Notes under the pieces: generated by a model
Told to the model about the DNA's origin: nothing
What the model saw: the letters and a program-made list of their open reading frames with translations, nothing else
Database searches by the model: none
NCBI RefSeq assembly: GCF_008065375.1
Contig: NZ_MU084032.1
Span: forward strand, 150,907-214,906
Source: Nonomuraea sp. SYSU D8015
GTDB lineage: Bacteria; Actinomycetota; Actinomycetes; Streptosporangiales; Streptosporangiaceae
DNA length: 64,000 nt
Reading direction: 5' to 3'
Part shown: one piece after another, positions 52,883 through 60,604 of the stretch
Numbering within the stretch: position 1 is the stretch's first letter
Layout of the letters: the number at the start of each line of letters is the position of its first letter
Position numbers and translations under genes: made by a program

Positions 52883-54082
52883 CTAGTTCTGGTACCAGCG
52901 CAGGTCAGCGACGGGTTCGACGGTCATCCTGCGGGCCTCGCGGGCCATCCCGCCGTGGTCGCGCTCCAGAGCACGGAGCGCATCCTTGAGGGAGGTGGGG
53001 ACGCCGCCCGAGGCACGCACCAGTTCGGCGGTGTAGGTGACGACCTGGAACGCCGCTCTGGCTTCACGCTGGGCCTGCAAGACGGTGGTCGTGCACGCAC
53101 GGATCACGTGGGCGCCGACCCGGTCGTGCTGGACGGCCTGGAGCTGGTTGATGGCGATGGCGAGCTTCACGCGGGAACGCTGGGCGTGCGCCAGAGCCAT
53201 GCGGTGCATGTGCTGGGCGTTGCCGAGGTCGTTGAGGTTGGCCTTGCGGAAGCTGGCCAGCCACGCGTACAGGATCCGGTACCCGCCGGTCCTGAGCGCG
53301 CTCACGAGGCCGCTGACGGTGGGGACGCGGGCCATGGTGCGGCGGCCGACTGGCACGAGGTCCATGTCCACTCCTTGGAGTTCGACGGGGGCGATGATCT
53401 CGACGGGTTCGACAACTTCGGCGGTCACGGTGACTTCGGGCGGCGGGTCGGCGGGCTCGGCCGGGATGTGCTCGACCTGAACGTCGGCCCTGGCCGATGC
53501 GTCCAGGACGGGCAGGTCGGGCAGCTCCAGCGTGGGGAGCTGGCGGGGGTCGGGGATCGTGGCGAGCCAGTCCGGATCCACCTGGCCAAGCGCCGGCGGC
53601 CGGGCCAGCTCCGGCGGCAGCGGCGCGGGTTTGCTGCCGCCGAGCCAGTCCCGCACCCGGTCGAGCAGGCCCCGCTCGACCACGAGAACCCCGGCCGCCG
53701 GAGGCGCTGATGGCTCCGGCGGCGGTTCGGGTGCAGGCCGATCGACCCGGACCTCGACATCCCACGCGCTGAGGTCGGGCATGCCGTCCAGGTTGGTCGG
53801 TGGCGTCCAGTCGTCCTCGGGATCGGGAGCGGGCTTGGGGCGAGGAGGGTCGATCGCCTGCCGGTCACCGCCGCTGATCGTCTGCTTGATCCAGGTGAGC
53901 GCCACGTTGACGACGGTCTGGCGGGGCTGGTCCACCCGTTCGACGGTGACATCGTCCTGCTCCGCCTGCGGCTCGACTTGCTCGGGCTCGGGCTGCTCGC
54001 GGTCGCGGCCCACCACGCTGAAGAAGTAGATCGAGACCGGGATGAAGATCAGGCAGGTGACGATGATGGCCAGGATGCTCAT
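52883..54082 (-). CDS. single-span membrane protein, 399 aa
   Basis: One N-terminal membrane segment (MSILAIIVTCLIFIPVSIYF), then about 230 residues rich in Pro, Glu and Asp. A helical C-terminal domain follows (about 240-390; VSALRTGGYRILYAWLASFR, AQHMHRMALAHAQRSRVKLA). Place between the translocase and another membrane gene, with a 4-bp overlap, suggests a transfer-apparatus role. No family recognised. Confidence 0.72.
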   Translation of the reverse strand: MSILAIIVTCLIFIPVSIYFFSVVGRDREQPEPEQVEPQAEQDDVTVERVDQPRQTVVNVALTWIKQTISGGDRQAIDPPRPKPAPDPEDDWTPPTNLDGMPDLSAWDVEVRVDRPAPEPPPEPSAPPAAGVLVVERGLLDRVRDWLGGSKPAPLPPELARPPALGQVDPDWLATIPDPRQLPTLELPDLPVLDASARADVQVEHIPAEPADPPPEVTVTAEVVEPVEIIAPVELQGVDMDLVPVGRRTMARVPTVSGLVSALRTGGYRILYAWLASFRKANLNDLGNAQHMHRMALAHAQRSRVKLAIAINQLQAVQHDRVGAHVIRACTTTVLQAQREARAAFQVVTYTAELVRASGGVPTSLKDALRALERDHGGMAREARRMTVEPVADLRWYQN

Positions 54083-54585
54083 CGGCGGTCCTGGGCGGAG
54101 ATGAGCGCGGTCTGGGTCTGCTTGACCTGGTTGACCATTGTGTCGTGCACGTCCGCACCGAGGAACGCCCCGAGCATGATCATGACGATCTGCGGGCCGA
54201 AGATGCAGGCCAACAGAGTGCGCTTGTCGGGGATGCCGTCCTTGAGGTCAAGGATCACGCCCGCTACCAGCATGCCCGCCGTAACCGTGAGCACGATCGC
54301 CGCGAACACGAGGCTAACCGACAGCCACTCCCCGATGCTTGCCGACCAGCCGCCGACAAGGGTCAACATGCCCAGCAGACTGGACCCGAGCAGCGTGCAC
54401 GCGGCCCACATGCCGAGCTTGCCGCGAGGCACCCCTCGGCCGCCCTGCGGAGCACCCTGGGCACCCTGCGGGACAGGGCCGCCGGCGGGGCCGTTCAGGG
54501 GCTTGCCCTTGTCCTTGCGGCGGAAGCGGCCCATGACCAGGCCGACGCCGAGCAGGAACGCGGATGCGAAGTCCCACCACTCCAT
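54079..54585 (-). CDS. four-span membrane protein, 168 aa
   Basis: A first membrane segment (FASAFLLGVGLVMG) is followed by a basic Gly/Pro linker (GKPLNGPAGGPVPQGAQGAP) and three more segments (about 58-80, 88-112, 128-150). Overlaps the downstream gene by 4 bp. Probably a spread/transfer membrane component; family not recognised. Confidence 0.72.
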   Translation of the reverse strand: MEWWDFASAFLLGVGLVMGRFRRKDKGKPLNGPAGGPVPQGAQGAPQGGRGVPRGKLGMWAACTLLGSSLLGMLTLVGGWSASIGEWLSVSLVFAAIVLTVTAGMLVAGVILDLKDGIPDKRTLLACIFGPQIVMIMLGAFLGADVHDTMVNQVKQTQTALISAQDRR

Positions 54586-54597
54586 GACGATGTCCTT

Positions 54598-55230
54598 TCA
54601 CCTACTGAAGATCGATAGAAAGCCGGTGATGATCGGCCGCAGTAGCGACCAGAGGGGCGGCCACCAGAACGGGCCGGTAGCCGGGAGCACGTACAGGCCC
54701 AACGTGACCGGAAGCCGCGTGATCTTGAGGTTCGACCAGGCGACCGCCGACCAGATGCCGACCCATACGCGCGGGAAGCCATGCAGGGCATCCAGCGGCG
54801 GGAGCTGCGACCGGTACAGGCCGGGCAGCCCTTCGCGCCGGAACTTCCGCAGGCGGCGCCGATAGTCACCCGCGCCCAGCCACGCCATGCACGTGAAGAA
54901 GAAGCACCAAGGGAAGGCGACCCACGCGCCATGCAGGCGGCAGATGGCCCTCAGCAGGTCCGACTCGAACGGCACGTAGCTGCCGTCCTGGTGGTAGGCG
55001 CGCACGGTCGCCGTGGATGGGAGGCGCTGGGCGCCGAGCGCGGGCATCCGCGTCTCCAGCAGGTCCAGCCACGTGCGCCGGGAGCGCGCCCGAGCCGGCT
55101 GAGCGGTCGGCTCAGGCGCGACGGGAGGCTGGGCCACAGGCTCCTCCCCCACCGGCTGCTCGGTGACTCGCGTCGTTGCCTTGGCGCTGTCGTCCTGGAG
55201 GCCCTCGGGAGGTTCATACGTGAACGTCAT
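54598..55230 (-). CDS. membrane protein, 210 aa
   Basis: A polar N-terminus of about 55 residues with PVAQPPVAPEPTAQPARARS-type repeats. A hydrophobic segment is near 100-120 (AWVAFPWCFFFTCMAWLGAG), a basic loop follows (RRRLRKFRREGLPG), and further membrane segments lie near 150-205. Overlaps the upstream gene by 17 bases. Transfer-operon context; no known domain. Confidence 0.7.
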   Translation of the reverse strand: MTFTYEPPEGLQDDSAKATTRVTEQPVGEEPVAQPPVAPEPTAQPARARSRRTWLDLLETRMPALGAQRLPSTATVRAYHQDGSYVPFESDLLRAICRLHGAWVAFPWCFFFTCMAWLGAGDYRRRLRKFRREGLPGLYRSQLPPLDALHGFPRVWVGIWSAVAWSNLKITRLPVTLGLYVLPATGPFWWPPLWSLLRPIITGFLSIFSR

Positions 55231-55459
55231 GGCCTGCCTCTCCCATCTCCTCGGCGTTCAACCGCAGGGCGAAGTCCCGCGTCTGGCGCGCCAGGTCGTC
55301 GCCGAGATCCCGCGCTCGTCTCGGGTCTCGTCGGTACAGCGCGTGGAGTTCCGACACGAGGAAGCAGGCGGCTCGCCAGTACCTCCGCCACGGCATGGTC
55401 TCGGCGTTGATAAGGGCGACGTGCCGGTTTCGACGGTTCAGTGCTCGCTTGGACACCAT
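55214..55459 (-). CDS. small basic protein, 81 aa
   Basis: Helical and basic (SKRALNRRNRHVALINAET, WRRYWRAACFLVSELHALYR, DLARQTRDFALRLNAEEMG). ATG 55459 has GGGGAG immediately before it. An alternative start at 55612, two bases after the preceding stop and behind GGAGG, would give 132 aa, but the added codons have lower third-position GC than the rest. Function unknown. Confidence 0.62.
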   Translation of the reverse strand: MVSKRALNRRNRHVALINAETMPWRRYWRAACFLVSELHALYRRDPRRARDLGDDLARQTRDFALRLNAEEMGEAGHDVHV

Positions 55460-55614
55460 CTCCCCTTGGCTACTGTGCGTGACGTGTGGTACGGTGCCCT
55501 CGCGCGCGCAACGCGCAACGGGCAACACACCTGCGCGTTGGAGCCCTCCAAAACCGGAGTTGAGAGTTTCCCCGGGCTTGATGCCCCACTGAGGGCGGTC
55601 ACAGAGAGTCATAT
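55460..55614 (+). other. structured spacer with a plus-strand promoter-like site
   Basis: Within the minus-strand transfer genes, the plus strand carries TTGGCT (55466-55471), 18 bases, TACGGT (55490-55495). A perfect stem follows: CAACGCGCA (55509-55517) with TGCGCGTTG (55532-55540), loop 14. Further short stems follow (CTCC/GGAG near 55546-55558; GGGC/GCCC near 55576-55588). It could give a short antisense RNA, or be the leader of the 81-aa gene if that gene starts upstream. Confidence 0.35.
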
Positions 55615-56067
55615 TCACGGCTGGCCTCCCAAGAACCGAGCAGCCTCGGTATCCCAGTCCACGACGGGCAGCGAGACCCCGGCCGGAGCGACGTCGGCGG
55701 CGGCCGACAGGTTGGGCAGCAGCCAGCCGACGTCCACCTTCACGAGCAGCACCGTCACCCGGCCGCCGTCTGCGGTGGCCTGGGACAGCTCCCACACCAC
55801 GGACTCGCCCCCGGCCTGCGGGAACATGGCGAGCTGGAGCCCGCCGCCCAGGTCTGACCGCACGGTGCGGGTGCGGCCGGCGGCCAGGTCGGCGTGCGGG
55901 ACGAGCAGCGTCCACCCATCCAGCAGCAGGGTCACGTGGCGGGGCTCGAGACCGGGGCCGTAGATGAGCTCGGCCACGAGGATGTTGTCGGGGTCGTCAG
56001 GGTCGTCGGCGGCTATGTCGCGGACGGGCAGGAACATGAAGCGGGTGACGATGTCGGTGGCGGCCAT
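55615..56067 (-). CDS. element protein, 150 aa, faintly SsgA-like
   Basis: Beta-rich protein (ILVAELIYGPGLEPRHVTLL, WTLLVPHADLAAGRTRTV, GGGLQLAMFPQAGGESVVW, GRVTVLLVKVDVGWLLPNL). The spacing of AELxY, W-x-ADLAAG and FP motifs recalls SsgA-family division regulators, but the match is weak. Starts ATG 56067; the upstream frame runs into the CGTACG cluster and is probably not coding. Confidence 0.6.
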   Translation of the reverse strand: MAATDIVTRFMFLPVRDIAADDPDDPDNILVAELIYGPGLEPRHVTLLLDGWTLLVPHADLAAGRTRTVRSDLGGGLQLAMFPQAGGESVVWELSQATADGGRVTVLLVKVDVGWLLPNLSAAADVAPAGVSLPVVDWDTEAARFLGGQP

Positions 56068-56097
56068 CACGCGTCCCCTTAATCGTTGGCGGTACCG

Positions 56098-56611
56098 CGT
56101 ACGCGACACGTACGTGAAGTCGCGTACGTGCGTACGTGGTCGGTCGCGTACGTGCCGCGTACGCGGTTAGTGGTGGTCGCGTACGTCATTGCTGGCCGCC
56201 CTCGGACTTGCCCGCGTCGATGAGGTCACGCGCTTCACGTACGCGCTTATCCACCCAGGACGGGCTCTTACCGACGTACGCGGCCATGGTGGGCACCGTC
56301 GCCCAGACGCCGTGCTTCCACTCGCTGGTCGGGATGACCCGCACCAGCTCGGCGACGAAGGCCGTGCGCAACTTCGCGAGGCAACCGGTGCATCCGGCCG
56401 CGTGCACGTTCTCGTCGGGGTGGTCCGGGCAGCCGGGAGCGACGAACCGGTTGCCGTCGTCGTCCGCGTACGCGACAGGCGTACGTGACGGCATACGCGG
56501 TAGCTGACGTGGCGGCTTACGCGGGAGCGTACGTTGCGGCGTACGCGGAGGGTCGTTGTCGTCTTCGTCGTCCGTACGCGGCTGGCCGTCGCCGTCACGT
56601 ACGTCCGTACG
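56098..56611. repeat. cluster of sixteen CGTACG palindromes
   Basis: Seven copies of CGTACG occur between 56098 and about 56185, in the non-coding spacer. Nine more lie in the 3' part of the next gene, up to 56606-56611. Most are extended as GCGTACGTG, GCGTACGCG or close variants. By chance a 6-mer should occur about once in several kilobases. The copies in the gene encode the RTP/RTD-type disordered stretch before its C-terminal HTH. Confidence 0.85.
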
Positions 56612-57475
56612 TGACTTCCCCCATGGCGCGGACGGGTCGGCGTCCACGAGCGCCGCCGTGTTGTAGAGGGCGGCGATCTGAGCCATCAGCGCATCCTGCC
56701 GAGCGGGGTCCACGGCGAGGCTGGTGTGTTCGACGGCGGCGTCCATCGCCTTGTCGAGACGAGCCAGCGCTGCCTGGATCTTGTTCTCCTTCGCGCCAGA
56801 CTCGCGCAGCCGCTTCGCCTTCTTCGCGGCGAGCGCGACGCGGGTCAGCCGGCGGTGTGCGTCCACCTCCTGTGCGCTGCGGTCGCGGGTCTCGGCCAGG
56901 CCGATGCGGACGAGCAGCCGTTCGGGGGTGATCCGCCAGTGAATCTTGCCGGTGCCTCGGATGCGGTGGCGTTCGATGGCCATGCCGCGTTCCCACAGCC
57001 AGGCGGCGACCAGCGGCGCGGCGAGCCGGAACACCGCCTCCGGCACACTGCTCGCGTCCATGCTGGACAGCACGGCGGTCAGGCAGGTCAGCGCCCAAAC
57101 CGCCAGGCCGTCGATCCCTGCGGAGAAGTTCTCGCGCATGTTGCGGCGGGCGCGGACGGCGCTGGTGACGATGCCGACCTCGATGAACGCGAACAGGAGC
57201 ACCCGGAGCGGTCCGTCGAGCCCGAGCACGTCTTCCGAGAAGCGCCACATGCCCTGGGCGGACACGCCGGTCGCGATGGACGCGGCCACGATGGTCAGCA
57301 CGTCCTCGACCGGGCGTGGGACGACGTACCGCTTGAACAGCCACGTGGCCGCACGCCAGCCGAGCACCAGCACGACGAACGACAGCGCGAGCCCGAACAC
57401 GGCCAGCCCTGCGATGACGGCGGACTCGATCGGGTGCGCCACGATCCACGCGACCACGTCCATCACGAACTCCAT
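56186..57475 (-). CDS. SpdB-like (DUF2637-type) membrane protein with C-terminal HTH
   Basis: 429 aa. Four or five membrane segments (about 13-40, 50-80, 85-105, 120-140, 150-170) include VSAQGMWRFSEDVLGL and VTSAVRARRNMRENFSAGID, as in SpdB2/DUF2637 proteins. A helical cytosolic domain (VDAHRRLTRVALAAKKAKRL) follows, then a disordered stretch. A Cys/His patch (APGCPDHPDENVHAAGCTGC) and a terminal HTH-like VPTMAAYVGKSPSWVDKRV close the protein. ATG 57475 overlaps the preceding stop by one base. Possible roles are plasmid spread and binding of its own CGTACG cluster. Confidence 0.72.
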   Translation of the reverse strand: MEFVMDVVAWIVAHPIESAVIAGLAVFGLALSFVVLVLGWRAATWLFKRYVVPRPVEDVLTIVAASIATGVSAQGMWRFSEDVLGLDGPLRVLLFAFIEVGIVTSAVRARRNMRENFSAGIDGLAVWALTCLTAVLSSMDASSVPEAVFRLAAPLVAAWLWERGMAIERHRIRGTGKIHWRITPERLLVRIGLAETRDRSAQEVDAHRRLTRVALAAKKAKRLRESGAKENKIQAALARLDKAMDAAVEHTSLAVDPARQDALMAQIAALYNTAALVDADPSAPWGKSRTDVRDGDGQPRTDDEDDNDPPRTPQRTLPRKPPRQLPRMPSRTPVAYADDDGNRFVAPGCPDHPDENVHAAGCTGCLAKLRTAFVAELVRVIPTSEWKHGVWATVPTMAAYVGKSPSWVDKRVREARDLIDAGKSEGGQQ

Positions 57476-57696
57476 CAGCGGGACACCTCCCAGGCGTCGG
57501 CCGTGTCGAGAGCGGGGCACTCGTCGATGGCGCGTACCTCGACCTCGCCGCGCCAGATCACGTGGATGGTCGCGCCGGAGTCGGGGTCGCGGTACAGCGA
57601 GCACGGTTCGCCATCGGCCGACATGTGGGTGCCGAGCGAGTTCTGGATGTCCTGGCACGGGTTGCCCTTGCTGTGGGCCAGATTGAAGAGGCTCAT
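57475..57696 (-). CDS. small protein of unknown function, 73 aa
   Basis: Contains NPCQDIQNSLGTHMSADGEP and a beta-like TIHVIWRGEVEVRAIDECP; three Cys. It overlaps both neighbours by one base, so it is a member of the transfer operon. No family recognised. Confidence 0.65.
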   Translation of the reverse strand: MSLFNLAHSKGNPCQDIQNSLGTHMSADGEPCSLYRDPDSGATIHVIWRGEVEVRAIDECPALDTADAWEVSR

Positions 57697-58235
57697 CAGC
57701 GGGCTCCCTTGCAGGTGGTGAGCTTGGCGACGATCCGCGTGGCGCGGGCCTCGTCGTCGGCGTAGGCGTACGGGTAGGCCGAGCGCTGGACGGCCTGAGC
57801 CGCTTCGGTGAGCGGCCTGGTGTCCCAGCGGCGAACCTTCAGCAGTCGGGCGTAGAACCGGCGCGCGGAGGCGGTGGCGTCGGTGCGGTTGTGGCCCCAG
57901 TGCGGGTGCTGCTGGAACACGCCGACCGCCCGGCCGCCGTCGCCGACCGCGCCCGCCTTCAGGTTCGACTCCTGGAGGGTGGTCGCGATGGCGATGACCT
58001 TCGCGCGCTCGCGCTTGTGCGCGGGCAGATCCAGATCGTTGCCGACCCGGATCACCGCCGCGGCGTTGGCCGCCTGCTCGACGGTCAGCCCGAGCTCCCG
58101 TCGGGCCTTCGTGCTGACCTGGCAGCTCGGCCCGGCCGAGCCGGCGCCCGCGTTCGCGAGCTTGTCGCAGCGGGAGGTGGTAGCCATGGGGAGAGCCGCG
58201 ATGACCGCGGTGGCGAGGACCAATCGTGTGATCAT
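57696..58235 (-). CDS. exported lysozyme-like protein
   Basis: 179 aa. N-terminal signal/anchor (MITRLVLATAVIAALPMATT), then a lysozyme-like fold: RAKVIAIATTLQESNLKAGA carries the candidate catalytic Glu, followed by GDGGRAVGVFQQHPHWG and ASARRFYARLLKVRRWDTR, typical of actinomycete transglycosylase-like proteins in mobile elements. It would open peptidoglycan for DNA transfer. ATG overlaps the upstream stop by 4 bp. Confidence 0.8.
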   Translation of the reverse strand: MITRLVLATAVIAALPMATTSRCDKLANAGAGSAGPSCQVSTKARRELGLTVEQAANAAAVIRVGNDLDLPAHKRERAKVIAIATTLQESNLKAGAVGDGGRAVGVFQQHPHWGHNRTDATASARRFYARLLKVRRWDTRPLTEAAQAVQRSAYPYAYADDEARATRIVAKLTTCKGAR

Positions 58236-58462
58236 CGGGTCGCCCTCCCCTGAGTCACGGCAGCCAGGCGAGCGCGGGTGTAGATGTAGGTGCGGTTGGG
58301 CTCGTCCCGCCAGCGGACCTTGACCATGCCGGTGTCGATGCAGTGGCCGACGATCCTGTACGGGCGGGCCAGCCGGTACGACGCGATGGCTCCCACGGTC
58401 GGGATGGCCAGCGTGACGAGCAGGCCGACGATCGGCAGGATCGTGTCGAGGGTGATGTTCAC
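58232..58462 (-). CDS. small single-span membrane protein, 76 aa
   Basis: Starts GTG 58462, overlapping the upstream stop (GTGA). One or two membrane spans (ITLDTILPIVGLLVTLAIPT) followed by a basic cytosolic tail (GMVKVRWRDEPNRTYIYTRA). Function unknown; operon member. Confidence 0.68.
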   Translation of the reverse strand: MNITLDTILPIVGLLVTLAIPTVGAIASYRLARPYRIVGHCIDTGMVKVRWRDEPNRTYIYTRARLAAVTQGRATR

Positions 58463-58773
58463 GCCGCACCCCCCTGGTGGGAGGTGACGTGCTGCTCGGC
58501 GTCGGCCAACGCCCCGGGCTCGTTCGTGGCGTGGCAGCCGGTGCAGCTCCACACGCCGTTGCTGTCCAGACTCGGGCAGTCGTCGGCGCGGGTCGCCGTC
58601 CAGGTGACGGTGGGGCCGACGTCTCCGCCGAGCGTGACAAAACGCTCGTGGTACGTGAGCTCAGAGTTGTCGGCGGACCTCATGAGGTGGCAGACGCTGC
58701 CGGGCATGCCCGGCGCGACGTCGTTGGTGTCGTGGCTGTCGATGTGAAGGCCACGATCAGCCTGGAGGATCAT
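58459..58773 (-). CDS. small zinc-finger-like protein, 104 aa
   Basis: Starts ATG 58773, overlapping the WhiB-like stop. The C-terminal GVWSCTGCHATNEPGALADA plus EQHVTSHQ supplies Cys-x2-Cys and His-x4-His, a likely zinc site. The N-terminal part (LQADRGLHIDSHDTNDVAPG, ERFVTLGGDVGPTVTW) is not recognised. Confidence 0.68.
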   Translation of the reverse strand: MILQADRGLHIDSHDTNDVAPGMPGSVCHLMRSADNSELTYHERFVTLGGDVGPTVTWTATRADDCPSLDSNGVWSCTGCHATNEPGALADAEQHVTSHQGGAA

Positions 58774-59193
58774 GCCGCCGCCCCCGCCTTCTCGGCGCGG
58801 GCCTTGCGCTCGGCCACGATCCGCCGGGCGACGGCCTCCACGATCGGGCGCCGCGAACGGTCGGACATGCCGCCGCGGGTGCCGCTGACGACGGAGTTGC
58901 GGGCGCGAGCGTCGATGGTTTCGCTCTTGTCGGCCAGGACGATCGCCTCGTCGATGATGGCGACGGTCCCGCACGCGGTCGTGATGGGGCAGCCCCGGCA
59001 GAGAGCGCGGGCCTCCTGCTGAGTGGCGCTCGTCCCACGGTGAGGGGTCGGACGCGCACGGCCGCTCAGGGTTGGAGAGCTTGGCAAGGCGGATGAGCCG
59101 CTCGTAGCGGAGCCGCATCTCCAGGGGCAGGCGCGGCTTGGGCGCGGGCCGGCGGTTCACGGCATCCGCGCGTGGTGCGATGATGGTGGACAT
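58770..59193 (-). pseudogene. WhiB-like gene with a frameshift
   Basis: WhiB proteins are Fe-S transcription factors with four Cys. The first (RPCASDPSPWDERHS) is in the frame that starts at ATG 59193. The other three (ALCRGCPITTACG, the Cys-x2-Cys-x5-Cys motif) and the C-terminal DNA-binding tail (GTRGGMSDRSRRPIVEA) are in another frame, open to 58770. The switch falls at about 59020-59050, where a 4-C run lies; removing one base there would join the halves with normal Cys spacing. Either a sequencing slip or real decay. Confidence 0.72.
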
Positions 59194-59232
59194 CAGGTGG
59201 ATCTCTTTTCGCGAGGAGAACCTGATAACGGC

Positions 59233-59360
59233 GGCCTCCGGTGGTGCAACACCGGGGGCCGTCTTGCGTTGGGGGCGGGTCCTGGTGGTGCAACATCAGG
59301 ACCCGCTTGGTGCGGTGGAGCTACGGGTGCGCCGGGCGGTGCAACGCCGGGCGCACCCGT
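59233..59360. repeat. three tandem hairpins with an identical GTGCAA loop
   Basis: Hairpin 1, 59233-59260, stem 11 bp. Hairpin 2, 59275-59306, stem 13 bp. Hairpin 3, 59323-59360, stem 16 bp. Each stem has one non-Watson-Crick pair, and the stem sequences differ from each other, but the loop is GTGCAA in all three (TTGCAC on the other strand). GTGGAGCTA occurs before and after hairpin 3. They lie between the WhiB-like gene and the zinc-ribbon gene, upstream of the whole transfer operon. Confidence 0.85.
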
Positions 59361-59366
59361 GTGGAG

Positions 59367-59516
59367 CTAGGGATTGTTCACGGATCGGCCTTCGCGTCCG
59401 CACATCCAGCACGTACGCGAGTGGTGCGCCTTCCAGGTGACTTGGCAGACAGTGCAGGCGAGATGCCCGAGCTGGAGACCAGTGGCGGCGTTGATCGTGG
59501 CGGTGAAGCCTGCCAC
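59367..59516 (-). CDS. small zinc-ribbon protein, 49 aa
   Basis: Starts GTG 59516. Two Cys-x2-Cys knuckles (LACTVCQVTWKAHH and TCWMCGREG) define a zinc ribbon. It lies between the hairpin cluster and the divergent GntR operator, so it is probably the first gene of the transfer transcript. Possibly a DNA- or RNA-binding accessory. Confidence 0.62.
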   Translation of the reverse strand: MAGFTATINAATGLQLGHLACTVCQVTWKAHHSRTCWMCGREGRSVNNP

Positions 59517-59527
59517 CCCTATTCGAT

Positions 59528-59611
59528 CAAGTCTAGGAATACGATCCACATTATTAGAGTGGATCCGTACCGCCCCTCCTGTCAAGAGAGAGAATCGCAA
59601 GACTAGACTTG
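59528..59611. promoter_or_regulatory. divergent operator region between zinc-ribbon gene and GntR
   Basis: CAAGTCTAG (59528-59536) and CTAGACTTG (59603-59611) are exact inverted copies. Between them, GATCCAC (59543-59549) and GTGGATC (59559-59565) form another perfect dyad. TGTCAA and TAGACT, 18 bases apart on the plus strand, suit a promoter whose -10 lies inside the right CTAGACTTG. CTAGACTTG-like half sites are usual at GntR-controlled promoters of actinomycete elements. Confidence 0.55.
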
Positions 59612-59654
59612 TGGACCTGTAACTCACCCACCCACGGGAGACGCCACCACCACC

Positions 59655-60419
59655 ATGGCCACGCAATACGGAAGAATCGCCGCCGACCTGCGTCGGCGCA
59701 TCAAGCGCGGCGAATGGCCACCGGGCACGCCACTGCCCACCCAGACAGAGCTGTGCGAAGAGTACGACGTGGCCCGCGCCACCATGACCGCCGCCCTCAA
59801 TCAGCTTCAAGGCGAACGCCTGATCACTGGAGTACGCGGCCAAGGCACCTTCGTCCTGGACTGGCGGCCCGTCCGCGTGCCTCTCTCTCGATACCGAGCC
59901 GTCCTCGAACCCGGCGGCCAGCTCGGACCATGGGAGACCGCCTGTCAGCAGGCAGGGGTCAACGGCTCCATGGTCACGATTGAGGTCGCGCACGAGCCCG
60001 CCGACGACGACGTCGCCGAAGCGCTCGGGCTGACCGCTGGCACCGACACCGTGGTACGCCGATCCCGGCACGCCACCTTGCAGGATCACACCTGCCAGAT
60101 CCACACCGCCTACTACCCCGCCCAGCTTGTGGAGGGCACTCCGCTGGCCGGGGAGGCGAAAGTCGTCGGCGGCGTGTACGCGGCGATGCGAGCTGCGGGG
60201 ATCATCCCGACGACGGCGGACGAGTCGCTGTCCGCCCGGCCGGCGACCGCCGAGGAAGCGGCCGAGTTGACCATGACGGTCGGCTCCCCCGTTCTGACGC
60301 TGGACCGGCTCACCCGCGACCAGGAGGGCCGCCGGGTGGAGTGGCTGCGCATGGTCATCGACCCGACCCGCGTAGCGATCGAGTACGACGGCCTGCCACT
60401 CACACGGCCCGGCGGATAA
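59655..60419 (+). CDS. GntR-family regulator with UTRA domain
   Basis: 254 aa. The winged helix has YGRIAADLRRRIKRGEWPPG, LPTQTELCEEYDVARATM and GLITGVRGQGTFV-like residues. The UTRA effector domain follows (about 95-245). It resembles KorSA/Pra-type repressors that silence transfer in actinomycete elements. It is divergent from the transfer genes, with paired operator-like repeats between, so repression of transfer and of itself is likely. Confidence 0.9.
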   Translation: MATQYGRIAADLRRRIKRGEWPPGTPLPTQTELCEEYDVARATMTAALNQLQGERLITGVRGQGTFVLDWRPVRVPLSRYRAVLEPGGQLGPWETACQQAGVNGSMVTIEVAHEPADDDVAEALGLTAGTDTVVRRSRHATLQDHTCQIHTAYYPAQLVEGTPLAGEAKVVGGVYAAMRAAGIIPTTADESLSARPATAEEAAELTMTVGSPVLTLDRLTRDQEGRRVEWLRMVIDPTRVAIEYDGLPLTRPGG

Positions 60420-60498
60420 GGGACGCTGGAGGACTGACATGCGCGGGGAACGACTGCGGTCCATGCTCAGAGAATCGCCCCGCACCATGGCGCGTGCC

Positions 60499-60572
60499 TA
60501 GACGACAACCACGATGTCGTCTACTTGTCGTCCTCCATGATCTCGCTCGATGTTGCACATTGGGGTACAACA
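60499..60572 (+). promoter_or_regulatory. two palindromes upstream of the XRE regulator
   Basis: TAGACGACA and TGTCGTCTA (60499-60507 and 60515-60523) form a perfect 9+9 dyad. TGTTGCAC (60551-60558) and GTACAACA (60565-60572) form an 8+8 dyad with one mismatch. The second contains GTTGCAC, the motif whose complement forms the loops of the three hairpins at 59233-59360. Confidence 0.5.
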
Positions 60573-60604
60573 CCATCTGGACTCCCCGCCACAGGAGGCA
60601 CCAC

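Noticed and set aside
56098..56611. CRISPR array interpretation of the repeated CGTACG units.
   Set aside because: The repeated unit is only about 6-9 bases with irregular spacing, lies partly in a gene, and no cas genes are present.
59233..59360. Reading the three hairpins as ordinary terminators.
   Set aside because: No T-runs follow, the loops are identical, and three strong terminators in a row before the transfer genes would be hard to explain. Kept as a structured element instead.
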